From Clavibacter sp. (GTDB lineage: Bacteria; Actinomycetota; Actinomycetes; Nanopelagicales; Nanopelagicaceae): a DNA stretch of 64,000 nt. Each line of letters starts with the position of its first letter. The stretch's first letter is position 1. A model generated the notes under the pieces. That model ran no database searches and had not been told where the DNA came from. It worked only from the letters and a program-made list of their open reading frames with translations. Below are positions 42,936-51,198 of this stretch, piece by piece. The position numbers were made by a program, and so were the translations under genes. The DNA lies in the NCBI GenBank assembly GCA_003569145.1, contig BGOH01000001.1:310001-374000 (forward strand), given 5' to 3'.

Positions 42936-44196
42936 GAGTGCCTTAATGGCTAGGCCGATTCTCAACTATCGCAATCAGATAGCACTGGCAATCATTTTAT
43001 TCTTTGCAGCAATTACGCGTTTTGCCAATTTAGGTAGGCCTAATGAATTGGTATTTGATGAGGTTTATTATGTAGATGGCGCAAGAGACTTTCTTGCCTA
43101 CGGGGTAGAGAGCCAATCAGGTGAAGCAGAGTTTGTAGTACATCCACCACTTGGTAAGTGGCTAATTGCGATAGGAATTCAAACTTTCGGAGATAACCCC
43201 TTTGGATGGCGATTTAGCGCCGCTTTATTTGGCCTTGCTTCAGTGGCTCTCATCTATTTCATCACCCAAGCTTTATTTAAATCTAATTTTTTAAGTTTGT
43301 CTGCCACAGCTCTGATCTCACTTGATGGACTCCATCTTGTAATGTCAAGAACCGCGCTACTAGATATATTTTTGTCATTCTTTATCTTGCTCACTTTTTA
43401 TCTAGTCATTAAAGAAAAGTATTGGCAAGCTGGTATAACTATCGGCTTAGCACTAGCAACTAAGTGGAGTGCGCTCTATCTCTTAGTAGCACTCTGCTTA
43501 TTCTTACTCTTTTACAAGAAGACATATATAAAGACTGCCCTGCAATTTACAATTCTGCCCGCAATAACATACCTAATTACTTGGAGTGGATGGTTTTTAA
43601 GTGATATTGGTTGGAAGAGAGATTCAGCAAGTAATTCTCTATTCTCGCTTTTTAATTATCATCGCGAGATGCTAAGTTTTCATACAAATCTAAAAACTGA
43701 TCACTCATATGAAGCAAGTCCTTGGAATTGGCTAATTCTTGGTAGGCCAACATCTTTCTTCTATGCCACCCCAAAACAATGTGGTCAAGAAAATTGCTCA
43801 CAAGAAGTATTGGCTCTAGGAACGCCCACACTTTGGTGGTTAGGTCTTGTATCTATTTTTATTACATTAGGTTATTTCATATATCAACGAGAATTAAACG
43901 CTGGCCTAATTCTGCTCTTTCTATTTGCAAATTACCTTCCGTGGATTGCATTTCCAGAGAGAACTACTTTCTACTTCTACTCCATCGCCTTTGAGCCTTA
44001 TTTGATCTTGGCTCTGATTTATGTGATGGCAAAAGCCTTGGAAAATCAGGAGCTACGGGGGATTAGGAAGAGGTATGCCCTAGTGACTATTGGCTTAATT
44101 GGCCTTACTTTTGCCTACTTTTTGCCACTCTATGTTGGATCAGTTTTGCCATACCAAGATTGGTATGCGCGAATGTGGTTTCCCAGCTGGATTTAA
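42934..44196 (+). CDS. Dolichyl-phosphate-mannose-protein mannosyltransferase (GT39, Pmt)
   Basis: ITRFANLGRPNELVFDEVYYVDGARDFL, VHPPLGKWLIAIG, SRTALLDIFLSFF; listed ORF start is too early (overlaps rsmI). Confidence 0.93.
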   Translation: MSALMARPILNYRNQIALAIILFFAAITRFANLGRPNELVFDEVYYVDGARDFLAYGVESQSGEAEFVVHPPLGKWLIAIGIQTFGDNPFGWRFSAALFGLASVALIYFITQALFKSNFLSLSATALISLDGLHLVMSRTALLDIFLSFFILLTFYLVIKEKYWQAGITIGLALATKWSALYLLVALCLFLLFYKKTYIKTALQFTILPAITYLITWSGWFLSDIGWKRDSASNSLFSLFNYHREMLSFHTNLKTDHSYEASPWNWLILGRPTSFFYATPKQCGQENCSQEVLALGTPTLWWLGLVSIFITLGYFIYQRELNAGLILLFLFANYLPWIAFPERTTFYFYSIAFEPYLILALIYVMAKALENQELRGIRKRYALVTIGLIGLTFAYFLPLYVGSVLPYQDWYARMWFPSWI

Positions 44197-45057
44197 CTAC
44201 TGACCAGCAGCTCTATTGCTGCGAAGGTGTTCTTCGTATTGATCTGCAATCTCTTGATCAAAGATCTTATCTGCACTCGGCGCCAATACTTCGCGCATAA
44301 TCTTTTCTTGCGCCTCGCTCCAAGCACCAGGAATAGTTAAATCAATTACGCGACGAGGAACTGCCTTTGATGAATTAGCATAATTTGGCGCAGGAACTGA
44401 AACTGGATCCCAGCTCTTATCATCTTTGTTTGCACTTCCTTTAGGGAGCAAAGTAATAGTTCCACTATCTTGGTAAGAAGAGAGTCGCTCTGAAAGTGGA
44501 AGCCACTGCTCTTCACTCAAACCTGAACCTTCGGTAATACTTGCAAGAGATGCTGCGCGCTTTGACCTTCCAATGATCTCTGCGTAATTTGCTGCAGATG
44601 ATTTACTGGTAACTCTATTTGCAGAATTAACTCGCTTTACCTCTTCTTTTATCAAACTAATTTGATATCGAGTATTGACTACATACATTAGAAAGACTGA
44701 TCCTGGTAGAAGAAGAATTACTGGAGAAAGTAGACCTACTAAAGTAAATAGTGATACAACGATTGTTAGACCAACAATGGAGAAGAATTGAATTCTACGA
44801 ATTGCAATCTGATGTTCGCGTTTCTTATCTAGAGATTCAATATCTGGAGCAGTGTGGCCAGAAGTTATTCCAACAACTTTCATGGCTTCATCAAATCGTT
44901 TGACAGATCTTCCGCTTATCTCTTCATGACTTGAAATCCAACGGGGCAGAAAGTAGGCAATCCACATGCCAATGATGATTATGTAGATGAGCCCTGATCC
45001 CATGAAAGATAACCTTAAAGGTAGGGGTTGGACTTTTCTGGTATTTGCCTGATACAA
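44197..45057 (-). CDS. GlpR/SepX-like divisome membrane protein
   Basis: N-terminal TM GLIYIIIIGMWIAYFLPRWISSHEEISGRSV plus two further TM segments; located directly downstream of rimJ and the gephyrin-like gene, matching the glp-rimJ-glpR (sepX) synteny of actinobacteria. Confidence 0.7.
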   Translation of the reverse strand: MYQANTRKVQPLPLRLSFMGSGLIYIIIIGMWIAYFLPRWISSHEEISGRSVKRFDEAMKVVGITSGHTAPDIESLDKKREHQIAIRRIQFFSIVGLTIVVSLFTLVGLLSPVILLLPGSVFLMYVVNTRYQISLIKEEVKRVNSANRVTSKSSAANYAEIIGRSKRAASLASITEGSGLSEEQWLPLSERLSSYQDSGTITLLPKGSANKDDKSWDPVSVPAPNYANSSKAVPRRVIDLTIPGAWSEAQEKIMREVLAPSADKIFDQEIADQYEEHLRSNRAAGQ

Positions 45058-45086
45058 AATTTAAGATTTTTGAAATTCTAACAACT

Positions 45087-45659
45087 CTAAATTCTAGGAT
45101 TTTCTTTCACATAACAGAGGTGGTCGCGCCATGAACCATCAATATGAAGATAGCGAGGACGAAGTCCTTCAAATACATAACCTGCCTTCTCAGCCACTCT
45201 CTTTGATGCCGCATTCTCAGGTCTTAGATTAATTTCGATGCGATGTAAACCAAGTTCCTCAAAGCCATAAGCAGTCAATCTCCTAACAGCCCTGGTGGTT
45301 ATCCCTTTATTGGCATATCGCTCATCAATCCAATAGCCGATATGTCCCCCGCGATATGCGCCATAGGAGATTCCCCCTAAAGTGATCTGACCAATTAAGT
45401 TCTTTTCAAACCAAATAGCCAGAGTTAACGATCTTCCAGCTCTGCCCTCGCCTCGATGGTAATTAACCATCTCAAAGTAGCTAGGAAGATTCTTATTCTC
45501 ATGGTTAAGGGGTGAGGTTGCCTCCCACTGAGAGAGCCAGGCTCTATTAACTTTTCTAACTGCTAACCAAGCTGAACGATCGCGCAATCTAAGTGGTCTA
45601 AGGGTTATCTGATCCTCTTTGAGAACTGTGGGCCAGCTATGGCTATAAATACTTGCCAT
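45087..45659 (-). CDS. GNAT acetyltransferase, RimJ/RimL type
   Basis: ITLRPLRLRDRSAWLAVR, GHIGYWIDERYANKGITTRAVRRLTAYGF, NAASKRVAEKAGYVFEG. Confidence 0.92.
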   Translation of the reverse strand: MASIYSHSWPTVLKEDQITLRPLRLRDRSAWLAVRKVNRAWLSQWEATSPLNHENKNLPSYFEMVNYHRGEGRAGRSLTLAIWFEKNLIGQITLGGISYGAYRGGHIGYWIDERYANKGITTRAVRRLTAYGFEELGLHRIEINLRPENAASKRVAEKAGYVFEGLRPRYLHIDGSWRDHLCYVKENPRI

Positions 45660-45663
45660 AAAA

Positions 45664-46586
45664 TCAATTAAAACGTCGCTCGAGAACTAGAACATCAACT
45701 TCAGCGCCAGCACTTGCGCCACTTTCACTCTCTGTAACAACTATTAGACCTGTGGCATCAGATAATCCAATTAAATCTCCTTGATTTTCAATTGGAGTAA
45801 TGAGTCTTCGCTCTGGTTTATCGCTTGAGAGAATCCCTCTTATAAAGGAGTGCTTTCCAACCTCACTTAATACATCACTTGTTAAGGTTGCTTTAATCAC
45901 TGGTCGATGGATGTCATATAGTCCCATCATGTTTCGAATCATTGGGCGAATGAAAGCTCTGCTGAGATATATGCAAATATCGGATCTCCTGGAAGTGAAA
46001 CAACGGGAGTCTGATCCGGGCCAACCAAACCAAATGCATGCTTACCACTTCCCTCAATTAAGGGAAGTACTTCACGAACTTTTCCAAGCTCATTAAGGAC
46101 TGAATGGATTAGAGAAAATGACTCATCATTTCTCTCACCGCAGATGACCAGTAAATCCGCCCTTACCAATTGATCTTCAATTACATCCTTTAATTGAGCA
46201 GCATTTTCAGGAATGGTATGAACTCGATATCCCACAGCTCCAGCCTCTTTTACTGCTGTTGTTAATAGCCATGAATTAGTCTCATATTCATCTTTGCCAT
46301 CTCTAAGCGGTGAACCTGGTTCGACTAAATCATCTCCTGCCGAAACAATCACCACTCTTGGCTGAGGTCTAGTTGGAAGCCGATCTAAACCAAGAGATGC
46401 AGCTAGTCCTATTTGAGTTGCGCGGATTCTTGAGCCAGATTTGAGTGCAACCTGCTCACCAGAGCTCACATCAAGGGCCAAAGTTGCGCCATGGGCATCA
46501 AGTAATGGCATATCAAAGGCAGCAAGCGGCTTTGCTAGCGCTAGCAGTTCGGTAGCAAGTTCAGCCACCTTAATCGTTTCGCTCAC
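45664..46586 (-). pseudogene. Gephyrin/MoeA-like (Glp-type) protein, shortened, and split in two ORFs by an apparent -1 nt event at an ATGA junction
   Basis: ORF 46586-45939 matches MoeA domain III-type sequence (VVIVSAGDDLVEPGSPL...GPDQTPVVSLPGDP); ORF 45942-45664 continues as MoeA domain IV (MIRNMMG...RRLITPIENQGD...); expected junction ELSFRPMIRNMMG. Confidence 0.75.
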
Positions 46587-46619
46587 GTAGTAACCCTACT
46601 TTGTATCTACGCTAATCCC

Positions 46620-47183
46620 GTGGATTCAAGCCAGAGTGCGTCATTAATTAAGTCAGAACTTCGAAAACGCTTTCGAAGTGAGAGAGAGTTTCACCTTTCA
46701 GAGTGTTCTTGGCAACATTTATTGGATAGTAAAGAAATTAAAAGTGCAGAGGTTCTTGCAAGTTACTATTCCTATGGAAGTGAGCCAGATACATCAGAGC
46801 TAAATAAATCCCTGATTCAAAATGGAAAGACTCTTTTATTGCCAAGACGCCTTGCAGACAATGATTTGGATTGGATTATCTGGAGTGGCAAAGATGAAGA
46901 TCTAGAAATTGATGGCAATTTAAAGTCACCAAAGGGTGAGAGCTTTAAGGGCAAGATTGATGTTGTGATCGTTCCAGCTCTTCACGTTGATCGCCAAGGA
47001 AATCGCCTAGGACAAGGTGGAGGCTCATATGATCGCGCGCTAGCGAAGCTAAATGCCTGGAAGGTTGCCCTGGTCTATAGCGGCGAACTAACTAGTGAGA
47101 GTCTTCCTGTAGAGAGCTTTGATTGCAAAGTAGATGCTGCAGCAACCCCTGAGATCTTGGTTAGGTTTACAGCAAAGAATTAA
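46620..47183 (+). CDS. 5-formyltetrahydrofolate cyclo-ligase family protein
   Basis: KSELRKRFRSERE, VIVPALHVDRQGNRLGQGGGSYDRAL. Confidence 0.93.
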   Translation: MDSSQSASLIKSELRKRFRSEREFHLSECSWQHLLDSKEIKSAEVLASYYSYGSEPDTSELNKSLIQNGKTLLLPRRLADNDLDWIIWSGKDEDLEIDGNLKSPKGESFKGKIDVVIVPALHVDRQGNRLGQGGGSYDRALAKLNAWKVALVYSGELTSESLPVESFDCKVDAAATPEILVRFTAKN

Positions 47184-48315
47184 GGTTGCGAGCCATTACC
47201 AAGCGCTGGACTTGATTAGTTCCCTCATAAATTTGAGTTAACTTCGCATCTCGCATCATTCGCTCCACTGGATAATCACTTACATATCCATAGCCGCCAA
47301 GAACTTGAACTGCATCGGTTGTTACCTTCATAGCTACATCAGTTGCGTAGCATTTTGATGCAGCCGAGAAGAAGGTTAAATCACTTGCACTATTTTCACT
47401 CTTACTTGCAGCTGCATATGTCAGCTGCCTTGCAGCAGCAATTTCCATAGCCATGTCAGCTAACATAAATTGCACTGCTTGAAAATCAAAGATTGGTTTG
47501 CCGAATTGCTTTCTCTCATGTGCATATTTAGTTGCAACTTCAAAAGCACCTTGGGCGATGCCGAGCGCTTGGGCAGCGATAGTAATTCTGGTGTGATCAA
47601 GGGTCTTCATCGCAAGAGCAAAACCTGCACCGATTTCACTAATTCTGCGATCATCGCTAATTTCCACATTATCTAAGTAGACCTCACGCGTTGGAGATCC
47701 TTTAAAGCCCATTTTCTTCTCTGGCGCTCCAAATGAAAGACCAGGATCACTTTTTTCTACGATAAATGCTGTAATTCCCTTGGCGCCTTTTTCTGGATCT
47801 GTTGATGCTAAAACTGTATAGAACTCAGAGACTCCGGCATTTGAAATCCATTTCTTACTTCCATTTAAAACCCAACCATCACCTTTTCTGACCGCTCTTG
47901 TTTTCATTGAAGCAGCATCTGATCCGGCCTCAGACTCTGAGAGGCAATATGAAAAACCTTTACCTTGAGCAAGCGGTGTTAGCCAGCGCTTTTGTTGTTC
48001 AGGGCTTCCACCTAACATAAGGGGAACCGATCCAAGTTTATTAACAGCAGGAATTAGAGAGGCAGAAGCACAGACTCTGGCGACTTCTTCGATAATAATT
48101 ACTACGCCAAGAGCATCTGCTCCATCGCCGCCATATTCAGTTGGTACATGGGCTGCTGCAAGACCCGCGCCTTGAAGAGCTTCAAATGCTTCTTGCGGAT
48201 ATCTGGAATTAGCATCCACATCATGAGCGAAGGGTTGGATTTTTTTATCAGCAAGTGAGCGAACACTGGCTCTTAAGGCTTGGTATTCCTCAGGAAGGTC
48301 GAAGAGATTTTCCAT
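47167..48315 (-). CDS. Acyl-CoA dehydrogenase
   Basis: YCLSESEAGSDAASMKTRAV, ITIAAQALGIAQGAFEVA, QVLGGYGYVSDYPVERMMRDAKLTQIYEGTNQVQRL. Confidence 0.95.
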   Translation of the reverse strand: MENLFDLPEEYQALRASVRSLADKKIQPFAHDVDANSRYPQEAFEALQGAGLAAAHVPTEYGGDGADALGVVIIIEEVARVCASASLIPAVNKLGSVPLMLGGSPEQQKRWLTPLAQGKGFSYCLSESEAGSDAASMKTRAVRKGDGWVLNGSKKWISNAGVSEFYTVLASTDPEKGAKGITAFIVEKSDPGLSFGAPEKKMGFKGSPTREVYLDNVEISDDRRISEIGAGFALAMKTLDHTRITIAAQALGIAQGAFEVATKYAHERKQFGKPIFDFQAVQFMLADMAMEIAAARQLTYAAASKSENSASDLTFFSAASKCYATDVAMKVTTDAVQVLGGYGYVSDYPVERMMRDAKLTQIYEGTNQVQRLVMARNLNSLL

Positions 48316-48324
48316 GGCGTAATA

Positions 48325-50109
48325 CTACTTATCTTGTGATGAATTGTTCTTGCGAGAAAGTTGCTCAAGATAGGCGTTATATTCGGCAAGTTCTGTTGAG
48401 GAGCGACGGTCTGCCCTCTTGGCTTCTCTGGCATCACTTCTTACCCACTGAATAAAAGTTGCAACAAGGGCAATAACAATAGGTATCTCTCCCATCGCCC
48501 ACCCAATAGCTGCGCCCATCTTTTGGTCACTTAGAAGATCTGTGGCCCAAGGTCGATCTAGGAGCTGATAAAAACCACCATCAATTAATTCATTAGCTGA
48601 CATCAAAGCAACCGAGAAAAAGGCGTGAATGCTCATCGCTGCAAGAAGTATTACTACTCGAACTAAATGATGAACCTTTCTGGGATTTGGATCAATTCCA
48701 ACTATGACATGAAAGAAGAGCAAGCCGGCAGCAATGAAATGAAAGTTCATAATCAGATGACCAAAGTGTCCACTCATCAGATTTGAAAAAAGTGGAGTGA
48801 AATAAAGTGCAAAGAGCGAGCCATCAAATATTGCTAGCGCTGAAACTGGATGAGTTATGACTCTACTCGGGCGAGAGTGAAGAGCTTGTATCAGCATGCC
48901 TCGAATTCCTCGCTCCGATTTATCCCGACCAATAGGAAGAGTTCTTAGTGCAAGTGTGATTGGAGCGCTTAATATGATTGCAATTGGAGCAATCATGCTT
49001 AAAACCATATGGGCAATCATGTGATACTGAAAAGAGAAATGAGAGTAAAGACCTAATCCGCCACTCGTCGCATAATCTAGAAGTGAAATTCCAATAGCAA
49101 AAGAAATTGTTCTGCCAACTGGCCAGCGATCTCCCCGGCGAGCGAGCGCAACTACGCCTCGAATATATAGCGCAGTAACAAAGATAAGAGCGCCAAGTGC
49201 TAAACCATTTGCTTCATATTCAAAGAACACTCTTGAAAGAGTGGGTTCACTTGGCATAGATATTCCCACCAGCTCTCTGATGCGATCAAATTCAATTTCT
49301 CCACGTTCAATTGGAGTGAAACGATTGAGTATTGATCCAATTCCCAATATCGCCGCCATTATCCCGATTTCAAAAGCGACCAAAGTATTGACCGATAAAT
49401 TCTTTCTCACCCTACTAGCAATAAAGAAAACAAGAAGCGTAAGGACAATTTTTAGAGATATTAAGGCGCCATATCCAGTAAACCAATCTTGGCTCAAACG
49501 GAGTCTGGTCCAAGCGTTAGCTATTCCTGTTAAGACAACCGATAGTGATGACCAGAGAGCGATTACAGAAACTCTGGAGAAAGCAAAGTTCTGTAACTCA
49601 CTTGGCATCACTTTTAAGGCAATGACACTGCCAAGCCAAAAGCTCAATGCAATTACATGAATCACAAGCGAGCCAATCGCTAATGAGTGGCTGCCTTGAG
49701 AGCTGGAATGACTTTGAAACAGTGGGGCAACTATCCCACTAAGGGCCAAAATAAGAAGTGCTAGCGCGCCTCCATTTTTCTTTATGAGATTCGAAAAGAT
49801 AAATACTATAAGAGCAACTATGACTTGATAGGCCAACAATTTTCCAAGTGTTATCTGAGTTATAAATGATTGCAAGATATTCACTTTTAAAATCTCGCCA
49901 ATACCACTGCCAAATATCTCAGCAAGGCTGGACAATAAATAACCAATCGAAATGAGAAACCATAGTCCTGAAACAATTCTTAAGCCTTGAAGAGTTGTCG
50001 AAGCGCTCTGCTCTAGTCGACCCTGATTCTCCGGCAGTAGAAAGGCGAGTGAAATTAATAGTCCGATTACCAAAACAGCTAGAGCGCTATTTGCTAGATC
50101 AAAGAACAT
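48325..50109 (-). CDS. CopD-CtaG fusion: copper resistance/cytochrome c oxidase assembly membrane protein
   Basis: N-terminal CopD-type and C-terminal CtaG (Caa3)-type TM domains (FQYHMIAHMVLSMIAPIAIILSAPITLALRTLP). Confidence 0.9.
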   Translation of the reverse strand: MFFDLANSALAVLVIGLLISLAFLLPENQGRLEQSASTTLQGLRIVSGLWFLISIGYLLSSLAEIFGSGIGEILKVNILQSFITQITLGKLLAYQVIVALIVFIFSNLIKKNGGALALLILALSGIVAPLFQSHSSSQGSHSLAIGSLVIHVIALSFWLGSVIALKVMPSELQNFAFSRVSVIALWSSLSVVLTGIANAWTRLRLSQDWFTGYGALISLKIVLTLLVFFIASRVRKNLSVNTLVAFEIGIMAAILGIGSILNRFTPIERGEIEFDRIRELVGISMPSEPTLSRVFFEYEANGLALGALIFVTALYIRGVVALARRGDRWPVGRTISFAIGISLLDYATSGGLGLYSHFSFQYHMIAHMVLSMIAPIAIILSAPITLALRTLPIGRDKSERGIRGMLIQALHSRPSRVITHPVSALAIFDGSLFALYFTPLFSNLMSGHFGHLIMNFHFIAAGLLFFHVIVGIDPNPRKVHHLVRVVILLAAMSIHAFFSVALMSANELIDGGFYQLLDRPWATDLLSDQKMGAAIGWAMGEIPIVIALVATFIQWVRSDAREAKRADRRSSTELAEYNAYLEQLSRKNNSSQDK

Positions 50110-50163
50110 GCTCGCCTGCTATTCCGATTCGCCGAAGTAATTCATACTCCCTAAGATTACGCT

Positions 50164-50406
50164 GTGCCGACATATCAATATCAATGCACCGCCTGTGAAC
50201 ATGCCTTTGAGATAGTGCAATCCTTCACAGATGAGCCAATCTCAATTTGTCCTGAGTGTGGCAAAGAGGTTCGAAAGATTTACTCAAATGTTGGAATCGT
50301 CTTCAAAGGTTCTGGCTTTTATAAGACTGATTCCCAAGTTAAAAAGAGTGAGGCGCCTAAGCCAACTCCAGCTGCTGTGACTCCTCCACCTGCAAAAAGT
50401 GATTAA
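50164..50406 (+). CDS. FmdB-type zinc-ribbon protein
   Basis: MPTYQYQCTACEHAFEIVQSFTDEPISICPECGKEVRKIYSNVGIVFKGSGFYKTDS. Confidence 0.92.
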   Translation: MPTYQYQCTACEHAFEIVQSFTDEPISICPECGKEVRKIYSNVGIVFKGSGFYKTDSQVKKSEAPKPTPAAVTPPPAKSD

Positions 50407-50420
50407 CTCTTAACTAATTA

Positions 50421-50522
50421 CTAGTGATGTGGAGGTTTATCTCCCTGAATTTCTTCATCACGCTTATCATCCTTTTCTAATTCAATCTCATCGGATGTGA
50501 CTGAAGGTATATATTCACTCAT
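50421..50522 (-). CDS. Small acidic ORF (33 aa) with ATGA overlap to tetR
   Basis: MSEYIPSVTSDEIELEKDDKRDEEIQGDKPPHH; start codon overlaps the tetR stop codon. Confidence 0.45.
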   Translation of the reverse strand: MSEYIPSVTSDEIELEKDDKRDEEIQGDKPPHH

Positions 50523-51115
50523 TTCATTCCCAAAGATCGCTGAATACCTTTTAAAACTTCTGGGAAGGCTTGCCTTGGCATGAGTCCTTCAATTATTAGT
50601 GAGCTTGCGCCGTGGACCGCCGACCAAACTAACGCCTCTCCATTTTGTCTTGCGCTTTTGGTTATTAACCCCACTTGTACCAACTCATCAAGGCCCTCAG
50701 ATAGCAATCTCCAAGCCTTATGATCTTGTGGAACTTCTTGCATTTCGCAGAATCCACCGAATAACAAACGATAGAGATTTGGTTCTGTCACTGCCCATTT
50801 GAAGTAGGCATTGCCCATCGCTTGAAATCTCTCTCTTGCGCTGCGCATGCCACTTCCCGAAATTTTTGATATTGCCTCTTCTTGTAAGTCTGCTAATCGT
50901 GCAAAGAGAACACTTCCCACCGCAGATATGAGTGCATCCTTGTCCTGGAAGTAGTGATAGCTGGCACTTGGGCTTACACCGACGTCTGCGGAGACAGCTC
51001 TAAGCGAAAGGTGATCAGGACCATATTTTCGTACCAGAGCAATAGCGGCTTCAACTAGAGCGCTTTCTAAATCTCCATGATGATAGGGACTTACAACTGC
51101 CACTCTTGGAACCAT
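50519..51115 (-). CDS. TetR/AcrR family transcriptional regulator
   Basis: HHGDLESALVEAAIALVRKYGPDHLSLRAVSADVGVSPSASYHYFQDKDALISAV; start moved to MVPRVAV (listed ORF start is too early). Confidence 0.92.
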   Translation of the reverse strand: MVPRVAVVSPYHHGDLESALVEAAIALVRKYGPDHLSLRAVSADVGVSPSASYHYFQDKDALISAVGSVLFARLADLQEEAISKISGSGMRSARERFQAMGNAYFKWAVTEPNLYRLLFGGFCEMQEVPQDHKAWRLLSEGLDELVQVGLITKSARQNGEALVWSAVHGASSLIIEGLMPRQAFPEVLKGIQRSLGMK

Positions 51116-51136
51116 GTGGAAATTATGCTCCTTAAC

Positions 51137-51176
51137 TTGACAATGTTCAAATAGGCGCAGATAATCTGAACATTGT
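51137..51176 (+). promoter_or_regulatory. mmpL promoter with candidate TetR operator
   Basis: TTGACA (51137-51142), 17-nt spacer, GATAAT (51160-51165); perfect inverted repeat ACAATGTTCA (51140-51149)/TGAACATTGT (51167-51176). Confidence 0.75.
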
Positions 51177-51198
51177 ATAGATTCACGAGAGGGAAAAC

